Positions 18,734 through 31,417 of a stretch of 64,000 nucleotides of DNA are shown piece by piece. The stretch's first letter is position 1. Each line of letters opens with the position of its first letter. The notes beneath the pieces were generated by a model. It searched no databases. It saw only the letters and a list, made by a program, of their open reading frames with translations, and was not told where the DNA came from. The translations under genes and the position numbers were made by a program. The stretch comes from Cliona cf. orientalis (taxonomy: Eukaryota > Porifera > Demospongiae > Clionaida > Clionaidae), in assembly GCA_963930775.1 (NCBI GenBank), contig OZ005695.1:3100001-3164000 (forward strand), given 5' to 3'.

Positions 18734-21700
18734 ATTTGACAGTATTTGGCGTGACTCTGGAGCTGGCTATCCAGAGGAGCTTGTTAGGAACTGATGGAAT
18801 TGAACTACCGACAGTTTTCAGACTCTGCATTGACTATCTAGAGGAAAATGGTAAATCACAACACTGTAATATTACAGCTATAGCTGCAACCAGTAAAACT
18901 TGAATGACTGGTAGAAATTCTATTATTTGTTATCTATTATCGTCTACTCCCAAAGTTTGTGTGCTTGTTATCGAACGACCGTTATGATAAATGTATTCCA
19001 GAATCGTCTTGCTAAAACACAACCTCTTGGGTACACTTCCTTTATGTACAGTATCATAGTAGCTGAGCTGTGTTACAAACAGTTTGGAAACACCACAATA
19101 TTCCCCCCCCCCCCCCCCCCCCCCCCCCAAAAAAACACACATGCGTGCTCCTCACAAAAAAAACAAAACAAATTGGGCTACCTAGTCAACGTTGACTAGG
19201 TAGCCCAATTTGTTTTGTTTTTTTGTCTCATTTCATTGAGACTTTCGTCTCTCTTTTTTTGAGCCCTGTTTTTTTGAGCCCTTGTGCCTTTTATTTAAAG
19301 TTGTGTGATTTCTCTGTTTGCTATCCTGATGAGTCACATCACTTGTGACGAAAAGCTTAGATGATTAATTTTTACAGTTGAAGTCACCCGTCTTTCTGTT
19401 GCTTAAGCCTAAGTAAGCCAGCACACAGTTGTTCTACATTCATAGTTCATGTCATAAACAGCTGCACACTGCAATAACCAAAGTTTTGAAATCTATTTCC
19501 AGCCACTTACTGCTTGCATGTAGTTCAAGCTCCGCTCACTGACCTCTAGCTATTGGCCACTAAGTTTGGCGCATGTGTGACCATTTTAGCCTTCATTAGC
19601 CCATTATATCAACAGTGTACGTGCGTACCTGTATCCACTCTTGGTACCACTTAGTACAGTGTACTTTTTCTTAATGACATGTTAATAGCATGTTCAAATA
19701 CAAGTACACATTAGGCACATGTCGTACATGTACATGTACATGCATGTCACATCGTGTCACTACACGTTTTGTCTACTCTACATGTGCAACCCTGACCACA
19801 TGTTTGCTGCTTTAATTATTTTGTTTTAGCCTGTGACTCATTGTTTCCAAACTGCTCATTGGTGGTACTCTCCCATTATCGTAAATGTAATCACATTTCA
19901 GTGAATTTCAGGAGCAAAATTGGCAGTATAATGGATGACATCATAGTAAATATTTACTAGTATGTTTCAACAAAGTTTATTGGGACTAGTGATAATATAA
20001 TTTTTATGACTGATTAATGACAAATATTTCTGGGGTGATTTCCTCGGGGATTAATTATGGAAGAAAGGATTTTTGAACTTTATGTACTCTGACTCTCTCT
20101 CTCTCCTCCAGCCCCCTCCCCGGCGGACCAGGTGTCTGTACTGGAAGACGCTTTTGAAGAAGTACCCTTAGCTAACACGCTACTTCTGTCATGGCTGTTT
20201 AAGCACTTAAGTCACTTGGCCGATAAGGTGAGCACTTACGTAGGAAAGCTCTTGGGTGAATGGTGAAAGTGGTTTCTAATAGGAAATCGTAACATTTCAT
20301 TGTTATGGCATATCCAGTCCATCCCTATACTTACAGAGTCTACTGGCTCTAATGATAATCTTAGTGGAATAGTGAAAGTGGTTTCATCATAACTTTGCCT
20401 TGTCATGCTGATTATCATGCCGATTTATTGGAACTTGGTGCAGGGTGCAAGTACCTGTTATTTCCTTTATGGACTAAATTATCAGTAGCTACATATATTT
20501 ATGCATAACTGGGTTGTAGATGGTGAATGGGGCAGGATGGGTGAGGTCTGAGGTCAATATGTACATACATAGAAAATTTGTTGATTAAACGATTACATCA
20601 TAATCATACCCATGTTAATTCCAAAGTATTTCCATAAAAATTGGAAAAGGAGAGAGACTATGTTATTATACAGCACTGTGAACTGTGATGCACAGTATGG
20701 TCTAGAGTACCTTGCACCCACTTGAATGTTGACACTTCATTACTTTTCGGTGCTTTACATCATCTTTCCTTGTTTAACATTTCGCACACAGTCTGATGTC
20801 AACAAGATGCACATGAGCAACATTGCGATAGTGTTCTGCCCCACCCTCCAACTCTCCGCTCCTCTCTTTCACCTCATCTACAACAACTCACAGGTACTCT
20901 TCGGAGAAGTAGAGCTCAACAAGTAAGCCATCACTTGCAGCATCAAGAGTAGCAGTGTTTCCCCCAGCATACCTGAATCAGGGTGGGCCACCCGGTTTGA
21001 CTTTGGGATGATTATAAACATCAAAGAAATGGGTGGAATTTAAAGCCACAACTTAATTAAAAGCCTATGAATATCATTAAGCACCCAGATTGGATTCTGT
21101 TCTGGGGGAATCCCTGGAGTAGTATAGTATATGTACATGTACATGTATGTAGCTGCTCAGTGGAACAACTCTATGCTATGGACATGTCACCCTTGGGACT
21201 GCATGAAGTGTTAAGGGGTGTCTTTTCCTTAGGGCTACCATTATTTGTGGGTACAAATTTTAGCGGATTTCGGAAACAGTGTCTTTAGTGGGTACTCATT
21301 TTAGCACTATTTATTCGAAAATGTTCAATAATTTAATATTCGTGGGTACAATTCTTAGGCAAATCGCTCATTTCGCTAAATTTAGTACCTGCAAACAAAA
21401 GTATCCTTAAGGTATTTCAGGGTTTGGTTAGTGTCCTAATTAGTGATGTACGTATCCTTATTTTGGAGGTTTCTGATAGAAGAGTTCCACTGTACATGTA
21501 TGTGCAGGGTTCTCCCCAGAAATTTTGAGAGGTGGTAAATCTTGAGATGTGTATGCAGACAAGCCTATAGTGGTGGCTGTAGTAATGTACTTGTAAACTG
21601 TGGTTACTATGAAATTAGTGGTTATAGCATGCCCAAAGCATGACCAAGAGTTTATGTAGCCATTTGTAGTGCACCACAGCTAGGTGAATGGTGGTAAACT

Positions 21701-23841
21701 TAAGTAATTTTGAGTTAGCAACTGGTCGGCCCTTTACCAGAAGTGGTCGTCCCTGTACCAGAACTGGTCGTCCCTTTACCAGAACCGACCAGTGTGGGGA
21801 GAACCCTGATGTGGAGTGTGCCCCATGTTAGTGTGCGATATAATATTGATGCAGGACATTTCCTTGATACTGAAGTGCTTAAAAAGCTGGGAGGGAGACG
21901 AGGCTACTAGCTTAAGATGTCTTTTACAATGTACACATACATAAAATTGTGTGCGTGTGTGTATTACAATAATCGGAGTATGAACTACATAGTATGTACA
22001 ATGTACATGTACATGTACAGTCACATGAATCATTAATAAAATTGCCCATAAAAGTATATTATAATATACATGTACATAATAATAATATTGAGCATATTAC
22101 TATTGCATAATATGCTATTGTGTACACAGTGTGCACCTGTACCTTGTACAATGTACTAATTGTCTTGTTGTCTTGTTTCCAGGGAGATTACTGCTGAGCT
22201 CGACAGATTGACAGGAATCCTCGACAACTTACACTCCAAAATGGCAGGAAAATATGGCGAGGTGAGCCCTGCTGATCAGCTGGGAGGAGTTCTAAAAATA
22301 GAATGATAGCCTTATATGGAGGAAGGTTTAATGTCGGGTTGCCAGACTTGTCCTCCCTTTTAAGGAATTCTGATGCTACTATTCATGTTTGTGATCATTT
22401 TTGCGTCTTTGTGCAGAGAGATGAGAACATATGGGAGATACAGAGAGCTATTACAGTATTACGAAGAAAGGTACACTTATACTTATTAAGTAGATCCAGT
22501 AACATTGCTAGATAATTTCATAGACTTTGATCAGTCGAGCCTAGCATGAAATCTTCAATAGATACATATAGGACGGGGGTTCCATACTGTGTGGTGGGAA
22601 GCAACTCATGCCTGCATTCTTCTCTGTACAGAAAAAGAAAGCAACTAAGATGTCTGCTCATCTGAACAACTCTCAGCATGGAAGTGAGATGGGTAAGGTT
22701 TGAAGTAGCTTTGTATTTAAATTACATGCACAGATCGCAAACATACCTTTTTACTGTATTCATGTTTTCTCTCTTATCCTAGAGTTCATGAAGACCCTGA
22801 CTTTAATGGAGGCAACCTTAGAGGCAGAAAATGAGGTAAGTAAAGTACCCTTACCCTGGACACAAAGATATACCCTCCCTTAGAAGTTTGGATATTAAAT
22901 GTTGGAATGTGAACTGTGGTTTGATGGTCAATGTGCTTTTCCTAGGAACTGCAAGCCAGAAAAGAAGACCTCCAGTTGGCAATTAGGAGGGAACAGGAAC
23001 TCATAGATCAATACCAGGTACTGCCTATTGCGTCATAAGTACATGTGTAGCTACATCAAACTTACTACTGTGAGCTGTACCGATATCAATGTGTAATAAT
23101 ATAGACTCTACTTGTTGGGTGGATTATGGTATTACTGTGATTTGTTCTTTTACATGGCTATACAGAGAGAGCTTGAAAAGTGCAAGAAAGCGATAAATGG
23201 AGTGGATCCGCTTGCTTCACAGTCTGACGATGACCTATCAGTGGTAAGTTATGTGTACAAATACATGGATTATAATGTAAGACTCGTATAAGATAATGTC
23301 GCTATCTGAAACTGAAGACTGTATCTTACAGCGTTGAACGACATTAAGTGTGTGTGCATACATGCCTAATGACTACCTATTGTTACTGGCGGAAGTGACG
23401 ACCCTTTACCTATTTTGTCATTGGTGATATGTACCCTCCATTTGCTACAGGAGGATGATGCTGAACTGGCTAAAAAGTTAGCTGCTTTGAAGTGGCATGG
23501 GAAGGAGCTTGAGGTGAGATATGCATGTACTATAATGATTGTGTATAATAATAGTATTGGAAACACATTCATAGTGTTTTCTGAGACTTTGCTATTAATC
23601 ATATTAGTGGATGTCTATTATACACTTTTATCGCGGCTTTAAATGAGATTTTTTAAAGTTTAATATTGGGGTTGGTAAGGACAGATGTGGACAAAGCTTA
23701 CTGATTGTTTTTGTATACTATTTTTAGCTTCGGAACAAGACTCTGGTGCGGGGCATCAGAGATGAGGAGGAGGAGATTATGCAAATCAAAGTCAAATTAA
23801 AAGTACTGCCACTAAAACAAAAATTAAACGTTGATGAATAG
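18734..23841 (+). CDS. RALBP1: RALBP1/RLIP76-like RhoGAP protein (partial)
   Basis: RALBP1 is a Ral effector that carries a Rho GTPase-activating domain and a coiled coil that binds Ral and endocytic partners. Visible exons: 18734-18850, 20112-20227, 20792-20922, 22183-22261, 22417-22470, 22632-22692, 22783-22835, 22946-23017, 23166-23243, 23451-23513, 23728-23841 (TAG). They join in one frame for 312 codons. The first exon opens the RhoGAP fold (VFGVTLELAIQRS, LPTVFRLCIDYLEENG). The next two hold its second half (NTLLLSWLFKHLSHL; SNIAIVFCPTLQLS). The rest is the RALBP1-specific helix (ENIWEIQRAITVLRRK) and a long coiled coil. No exon is visible for the GIYR arginine-finger segment between 18850 and 20112, or for the N-terminus. 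Splice phases of exons 1 and 2 would nevertheless fit each other. Confidence 0.85.
19157..19224. repeat. Perfect 68-bp palindrome without spacer
   Basis: The centre is GTCAAC|GTTGAC at 19190/19191. Arms of 34 bases match perfectly out to the A8/T7 runs. It lies in the first visible intron of the RALBP1-like gene, 30 bases after a run of about 25 C. Confidence 0.9.
21505..21808. mobile_element. CAGGGTTCTCCCC MITE with 5-bp TSD
   Basis: The 304-base unit begins CAGGGTTCTCCCCAGAAAT and ends GTGTGGGGAGAACCCTG. ATGTG flanks it on both sides (21500-21504, 21809-21813). Near the right end CTGGTCGTCCCTTTACCAGAA is repeated three times. It is intronic in the RALBP1-like gene. Confidence 0.75.
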
Positions 23842-25000
23842 TTTGGGCACAACAGTTACTGTCTCATTCATAATAATTATTTTTATGTCATATCACCTCA
23901 CTTAAAAATTTAATAAGAATTATTGTTTTTCGCTTTCGCCTGTTGCGTTTTAATGATACAAAATGCACTCCATGTCACATGCAGGTGTTAACAGAATTAT
24001 TATTATGTAATTCCAATTCAATGATGATACTTTCATACAAAAATTAATAATAATTATTATTAGTAATGGAAGAGGTGCAAACGGGATTAAGGTCACAAGG
24101 GTATAACATGGTGCAAGTGGTCAATACTAAAAATTAATTTTACTGGGGGGAGGGGGGCTATAATATAAGCTTAGGCATAGGACTGGTGATGTTCATTATA
24201 GAATATATGCAGGGGATCAAGGGATAGAACAACCTCTATTATAATCGAGTACTCAAAAGGGTTCATGTATATACGTATACCCACAATCAGCACTGTCAGA
24301 TCATAGGCCTATTGGTTTGGTTATGGGCAGGACATTGTGTGTGTACATTTGTACGTTCAGTGTCTCTTGAGCTGTACAACAATCAATCTCCAGAAGTAGT
24401 ATGTAGTTCCTTCTGCTTGTGATGAAACAATATTCCATGCGCTGCCCCACTCTACTGACTGAGAGAGCAGAACAACGTATGGGGCCCTCGGGCACACCCC
24501 CGTCATCCACTAAGCACTCGTACTGAGTGACTGCGTGGTCGCTGTTGACAGAGGTAGCCTTTGAGCCAAAGAAGGTGGCGGGACGGGTGCCTCAAAGCAT
24601 TACTGCTGAGAGAACGAAGGAAGCGAAGTAAGCGTTACGGCTGTGTCCATGCAGTAGGCCATGGACGAAGGAAGCGTAGGGCACTCAGTCCACCAGAGAG
24701 TTTTGCCATCAGGGTAGACTCTCGGGCTGTTCTGGACCGGGTATATAGGAGCGATCCACTGCTGTTTCGGTCAACTGTGAATGACAGGACATCTGCAGCG
24801 GGCCCCCTTTTATACACTAAATTTGCTGATTCATGGGCGCGCGCGCGCGAAGCCAAGTCATAGTTCCGAATCTATATTTAGCTTAGATTCATTACGAAAT
24901 AGTGACGTAAGTGGTCGGTTATGTGCGCATGCGTACTTTTCTGGCGGGAATTTGTAATCAGCTGCTTGGCTACAGCTGGTCCATGACCTGATGTGAAAAG
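23842..25000. other. Intergenic region between RALBP1-like and MEI1 genes
   Basis: The first 450 bases are AT-rich 3' flank. On the minus strand around 24811 there is TATAAAAGG followed by a short frame with a basic start (MAKLSGGLSALRFLRPW at about 24705) and a separate open stretch at 24301-24540 (MEYCFITSRRNYILLLEI). These could belong to a small gene, but I could not join them in phase or recognise them. The last 120 bases before the MEI1 ATG contain TGCGCATGCGTA (24924-24935). Confidence 0.4.
24920..24936. promoter_or_regulatory. NRF-1-like GCGCATGCGT motif upstream of MEI1
   Basis: TGTGCGCATGCGTAC lies about 70 bases before the MEI1-like start codon. It matches the GCGCATGCGC palindrome bound by NRF-1 at animal promoters. 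A similar CACGCATGCGCACTG lies about 140 bases upstream of the CHMP4 start at 57589. Binding is inference. Confidence 0.35.
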
Positions 25001-28000
25001 ATGTCCAAAGCCCAGCCACTGGACAGAGAATGTCTTCTCTTCACGTCGAGGCACGCTCACCACAGTGCCGTGTGGTGTATTGAAGGCTTCTCTCTTCCCA
25101 AGCTTTGTGTAGCTTGTGCTACAGAAAGACTAGAAGCTAAAGATGAACTCCAGATACACGTCAAGAAGGTTCTCTCCGAGTTCCAAGCCCTGCTGAGTGC
25201 GTCTAGTGAGGGTGACAGAAGTGGCTATAGGCTATGTGGCGTTCTCACTAGGGACAGAAGGGTTCTGGAGCACCTATGTGGACTCCTCTTTGGTATGTTC
25301 TTGTTGTAGCTATGCTAGGCCTGTCAACACCCCTGAGCGATATCTAACCAAGTCTTCACATACAGGGCTGCTGTTATCAAAAGATGTATCCACTGCCCAG
25401 CTCTCATTGGGAGGTAATAAAATACCTTTTCATATTATGGCATTTTCGTACAGACACAAATTTATTGCTTGGTTTCCAGTGCTGATGTTGTTACTTGAAA
25501 AGACCATGATGCCAGATTTGAATGCACATCGAAAACTGATGGAGAGAACTATACGCACTGTAAGTTGTGCATGGTATTGAGTCTATAGGCATGGTCTATT
25601 CTTTATTCCTTTTTTTTTTGTAGATGATGACATCTCATAACTTCCAAACTTCACTCCCTCTTCTGGTGTTCCTGGGTCAACTACTTCAGTCAAGTGACCG
25701 ACTTTGCTCAGAAATCACCACTGCCTTTAGTAAGTATAGTGTGTCGTGCATGTGACATGAATTAAAGATTAATTGAACCTTGATTAGACACTATTTGACA
25801 TAATTATCACTTGATTATTCATTTACAGGTAGCTTCTTTGAGTTCCTAATTGGAGGGTTGACCTATCCCGATGAGAGCGTCAAGTCAGCAGTTATTCACA
25901 TACTGGCACGAGTATGCAGCCACTCACCTCCCAACAGCCTGCCTCTTCCAATGATGCAGAATATCTGTAAACATGTATCCACTAATCTGGCCAACTCCAA
26001 ATCTAAGGAACTGACAGCCAATTTGTTAGGTATAGTAGTAATATCAATAGCTATAATTTATTTGTTGGCATGTATGTATTCAGATTTTGTTCAGAACATG
26101 TTGAAGAATAGTGTCTATACCCAGTGCTTACTTCAGGCGGATGGACTCAATTCCGAAGCAAAAGGTGCGTACTCCCTGCCCTCATAATCTATCTTCATTG
26201 CTGTATCAGTGATATAGTCTATATAGCCCCTTGGGCTTTGCATAATACTATACGAGGGGCTACTACTACCAGACTATCACTCTGTATGCATTGATTATCT
26301 ATTGTCTAAAGGTTCGACTTTAGCATCAGCTTTCAAACGAGTGAGTGAAGGATTGTAGTACTTGTTATTGTATTAATTAAATTTTCATCATATGTTTAGG
26401 TATTGTTGAGTCGTGATGAGCTTCTTCAGCTATCTGGTGCTCAATGTATAGCCGAGGTCCTTACACATCATATCGAGTATGGAAGGGTGCTACTGAAGTC
26501 AGATATTGCAGGTACTCTAATGAAAATAATCTGTGTACACGTACATATAACATGTACCGACTCCATAAGTAGGGATGGCCCAGATGTTTCATAATATGTA
26601 TGTCCCTTCTTTGTATTCTAGAGTTTATGTTTGAAGCGTTGTCAAGTAAAAATGAACCACTACTGAAGTTAGTTGAACTAAAATGAATTTTAATAGATAC
26701 TTCAAAATAATGTTTATTTTCAGCTCTCTCTTCTCTTGTCTCAACTCTCTGGCCAGTGTTGACGACTTCTACTCCAGATGTCACACCATTTATGGTATGC
26801 TTTTCTGTGTACGTGATGATAATGGTCCTGAGCAGTATAGGGACACGCTTCATATAATTAATTTGTCTGACGGGGGAGTGTCCCACTACTGTGCTTTGAC
26901 AGCCAATGTGTATGTTTATCCACCAAAATTCATACATATACATGCAATCCTTTTCAGGCATTGATCCAGTCATCACTGGCCTAACCACAGCTTTAAAACG
27001 GAGGAACTACAATGCAACACAGCTAGGGTCAGTTGACAAACACTATTCCTAATTGTATTCAGCTGGATTCATGACCAGGGTTTCCATGCACACTAGCCAA
27101 ATTAGCCATTAATTTTGCTACTGTGTCTCTCATTTTGGCTACTAGAAGTCATTTCTGCCATTGTTTGCTGCAGTACTGATTGGTAATATCCATGGGAAAT
27201 GGCTACAAGATTTTGTAACCTTCATGAACTCCTATTGTGTGTTATGATTTACACTACCACTACAGGTTTAGTCTGCTGAGTCAGATGTTGTCCAAACAGC
27301 CCAGTGGGATGCCTCTTCTCACTAGCCCACAATCCCTCCCTAGCTTCATTGAGCTCACTGGCACAGCTCTGCAGGTTCCATCACCACCAGTGGTTCTGCA
27401 GGCCACTCTGGCACTCTCCAGTCTCCTCAGGTACTTATTGCCATGATCCCATACTTAATATTCAACTACTTTTCATCCGTTTACACTTTATCTAATAAAT
27501 AGCCCAGGCCTGTGTTGGGTATTGAAGGAAAATTGGTACATGTATTACACCACAGGTGCCACTCCAAAGAGCTTAAATTTTTTAGCTATGTCTTGCTTTA
27601 GGCTGATCTGCTAATGATAGGAATTTACTTATTTGTGCACTGATTTCCACCACACATGCAGTATTCAGCATGTCCCTCCTATGTTTGCACTGAATCAGTT
27701 TCTTCCATTGCTGGCCCTTCTCCTGCATCAGATAGAGCTACTCATGCCACAGGATGACCCAGGAGGAGCTGACGGAGATGCCTCCATTGGACTCTCACAC
27801 TCACCACTCACTGCACACTCAAAGAGACAAATGACTGCATCATACATGACTATGGAGAAATTCAGTAGGTAAGGAAGTGTATAAATTGTGCTCTTTCTCA
27901 TACCTCAATGAATCACCCTTCACAGAATGCATGATTTATATGTATGTACGTATGCATTAATGGTTGCCTAGCAACCGATACACTGCCCACTACCAGGGGG

Positions 28001-31000
28001 TTATGGGTGATCATAGGGTAAGCTGAAGATGAATTGGATCATAGGCCAACAAAATAATCATTTGTTATGCACTTTTGCATTTTCCGCCACAGCTTAGTGG
28101 ATGAGTGCTCCAAGCAGCCTCAGTACAAGCCATTGGTGACTGAAGAAGTTACCACTTTCTTATACAAAACATACGAAGAGTCGGTCATTCCACCAATACT
28201 GGTACACATCCTATTATAACACATGGTATATTGTGTGTTACTACTGTGCATGGGCAGTTCTACATAGATGAACTACAGCAACCTGAGCCATTCATCTCCA
28301 CACTGAACATTGCATCATGTCTGTTCGATGTAATTACTAAGGATCAAGCTCGGGAGATGGCAAAAAAATTAGGTGAGGTACATTATCAATGATTTGCTAA
28401 TGTGTGAATGATAAATTATTTACAACCTTCAGTACATTCAGGCTTTATTCAACTAACCTTTGACCTGAGGATGAAGTTTTATCCCACACCACAGTACATA
28501 CAAATTTCAAGTTTTATGTCTCCGGGTCAATTTACACGTATATGAATTTATCTTCCGTACAGATACAGAATTCTTTGTGAGTGTATCCATCAGTTTCTAG
28601 TTGGCCTCTGCTTTCACTTGGAGCGGAATGGGGAGTCAGCTGCCTATGTCAGGGATGTGCTTCAAGCAGCCATGCCTCATATAAACTGTAAATCTTATTC
28701 TACTACTAAAACTTTTCTTGAATATTTTGCCTCTATACATGTACATGTAGGTAGTGCCACTGACTGTTTGCAGTTCTTATCTCAAAGGACTGCCGGGCTT
28801 GCTAACTTGCAGGCACTCCAGAGTGCAGTGCTGGCTCTCTTCTACTATGCATATACGCATGTACAAGATGAAGAGTAAGCAATGTTTCAATACATGATCA
28901 TAATAATATTGTATCCATGTACGTGTACAGGCTGTGCATGGTGCTGAGAAGTGATCTACAGAAAGCTCTGTCCACTTTTCTCTCCTTGAATCCCAACGTC
29001 CATCTTCTACCTCCAACTACTCTCACCCATCTCACAGTACTCTATGTACAGGTTTGTAATTAATATAGAATACACCTTTATTATAATATACAAAAAGTAT
29101 TCTTGTCCATAATCTTAATTTTATTCTGCAGATATTTTTGGAAAACCAGTACCCACATGGTGAGAGTGAATGCAGCAGTAGCTAGCTCTGATCAAGTATG
29201 AAGTTACAGTACAAGAATTCCATCCTGTTTGTGTCCCTGCAGGGTCACAGTTGCTAATCAGGGGATTGCAGATCATCTCCAAACCTGAAATGGTCTTTGC
29301 TCCCCACTCTACCTTAATCAAGTGGGCATTCTCCCAACAGCCCCTGCTTCAGTGTGGCCTGGCTAGGAAATGGGTTGGTCAAAATTATCATTGGAAATAT
29401 GACATTAAAATTATACACTTTCCGTGCAGCTGATTCAATGGGTGAAGATGTTATCCACTGAACCTAGTGATGCTAGTGCAAGTACTCTCATTGATACTCT
29501 GAGTAATGCTCCACATGTATTGACAAACTTATTGGTAAGCATTTCAGTACATTATATTGGTTGGAGAGGCTAGGCTTGAATTACTTGGTTCATGATTGCA
29601 GGACATATTGGCTGACGATATTGATGATGTGTTGACAGTAGTTGATTTGCTTGAATCAGTTATTTCCTCCTCTGCCCAACACAAGGAGGTTATTGCCAAT
29701 CACATACAAAGTATTCTTCTGGCTAAGCACCTAGAGCCAGTGTCAGGTATAATATAATAATAATACGGTATTGTTACAATAGCACTTATACTGCATATTA
29801 CAATTGTGTAGATTCAGCCATGACTGTTCTACTTCAGCTGTTAGTAAAGACCCAGAGATCATCATTCGACATCAAAATTGTTTATCAACGTAAAAATAAT
29901 TCATATCTTGCGTATTATTATTATTATACCACTCCAATTTTCACAGTTGCCAACATGGTAACCAGAGTGGATACTGATGACTGCAATAGCACACCCTCTA
30001 AGCTGACACAGTATGCTATGGAACTCCTCAGCTCCACTTTAGCTCAGCTCGGCTCTGACACACATACACAAGGCAAGGTTTACTAATCCGTCACTATTGG
30101 TGTGGTATCTGCTCGATTATTGTATTACATTGTACAGTGCCTCTTTTCTTGTTGAGCAACACGGCATTGATTAAAAAAATAGCCAACCTGTCATGCCCTC
30201 CCAAGGTATATGTATGCACATTCAAGTCTATAGTTACAAAATGGCATGGCACGGCAAATGCGTACAGAAGGTGCACACTGAACTCTCAACTGCTGCATTG
30301 CAACTGGTAGTGAAGCTCACTGAGGCTCATTTCAGATGGAATACTAAGGTAGGCCTGTGCATTTGATCCCTAGACATTATCCAGATAGTGCACATCGTAT
30401 GTACATGTAGGCTCCTTCAATTGTGGGGCAGATTGAGTTGAGCAAACCTTCAATGATATCAGCTCTATCTTCGCCTCTCATGGCTGCTCAAGGTTTGTCT
30501 ATGGTACATATGTCCAGTTGTATATAGTGATTTATTTATTGCACCACAGTTGCTGGGCTGAACTTTTGGAGAGTGGTGTTCATGCACAGTGGCAAAATGG
30601 GCTGTTTCACTTTGAAGGATCTCGATAAAGATGGGGACAAACCCAGAAAGCAGTCTTCAGAATGGGACTGTGTGAAGGTGGTGCTCTTTCTTGTCCAAAA
30701 TCTCCTTACAAAGGCAATTATTACGTGAATACAATGTTACCATTAAGTGTCAGTACATATGCATGTTTATCATAGGATGTGAGACTCGTACGTGAGAGTG
30801 CTGCATCATGCTTCATTGAAGTAATGAGGTATATATCAGAGAGAGCTCCAACTGGTTAGTACTGTGGTCATAACCATAAATTTACATAATGCGATGCTAT
30901 GCGTGACTGGTGCTCTCATGACATTGTAGAATTATTTGAGAAGGATCGTCTCTGGCATACATCTCTTGTCAACCACATTACAGACACGAGCCACACATCA

Positions 31001-31057
31001 ACCATCCCTCTCTACTACCTCCCTTGCTTGGCTGCTATGAGTTTAATACACTCGTGA
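25001..31057 (+). CDS. MEI1: MEI1-like meiotic double-strand-break protein
   Basis: MEI1 (PRD1 in plants) is an armadillo-like helical scaffold needed for SPO11-dependent meiotic DNA breaks. I traced 31 exons totalling 3342 coding bases in one frame (1113 residues; vertebrate MEI1 is near 1270): 25001-25292, 25366-25413, 25480-25559, 25624-25729, 25829-26029, 26084-26164, 26312-26340, 26400-26511, 26622-26667, 26724-26794, 26958-27027, 27266-27430, 27662-27868, 28093-28201, 28258-28372, 28433-28493, 28563-28687, 28751-28874, 28931-29051, 29132-29159, 29243-29373, 29430-29534, 29602-29746, 29812-29889, 29947-30072, 30138-30205, 30268-30348, 30411-30492, 30550-30677, 30776-30854, 30930-31057. 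Diagnostic matches are FYSRCHTIYG-ID (exons 10-11), KKLVHSGFIQLTFDL (exons 15-16) and LFYYAYTHVQDEE (exon 18). The protein is helical and Leu-rich throughout. Intron 25 uses a GC donor (AAG|GCAAGG). Introns are 50-240 bases. Confidence 0.88.
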
Positions 31058-31255
31058 TTACACTATCAAGTATTGGTATAATAGTTTGCTGCTACATAAC
31101 ACTGTGGGTTGGCCATGCACAAAATGCGCTACATTGTATATAGTATAGAACACTAGAAATTGTCGACCCTGTACCATTTCCATGGGGTAACGTACAAGAA
31201 ATAGAGTATTCTGCACTATCTATCTGCCATGGTATATGGTGTGTGTTGGGCACAG

Positions 31256-31417
31256 GTGATGGAAGTGGTATCCCTGGCAACCAGTCTTAGCTGTGAGGAG
31301 CAACAGAATAAGTTCGCCCAGGTTTTACTTAAGACCCACATGAGCTACTTGGACACAGAGGAAAATCAAACAAATTTGACCAATCTACACTTTCAGAAGT
31401 GTTTACAAAAGGTTTAA
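31256..31417 (+). CDS. Possible alternative last exon of the MEI1-like gene
   Basis: After TTGGGCACAG a frame of 53 codons runs to TAA: helical, without low complexity (EVVSLATSLSCEEQQNKFAQ), in the position expected for a C-terminal MEI1 extension. No donor near the TGA at 31055 gives a clean phase match, so I keep it separate. It could equally be chance. Confidence 0.35.
   Translation: MMEVVSLATSLSCEEQQNKFAQVLLKTHMSYLDTEENQTNLTNLHFQKCLQKV

Noticed and set aside
24301..24860. Minus-strand gene with TATAAAAGG promoter and a mitochondrial-like leader
   Set aside because: The pieces do not join in a consistent phase with normal splice sites; an intron of about 33 bases would be needed. Left as a note under the intergenic entry.
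24561..24863. 100-codon Arg-rich frame on the plus strand
   Set aside because: Composition comes from GC-rich DNA; no start context, splice sites or family match. The opposite strand is at least as likely to be coding.
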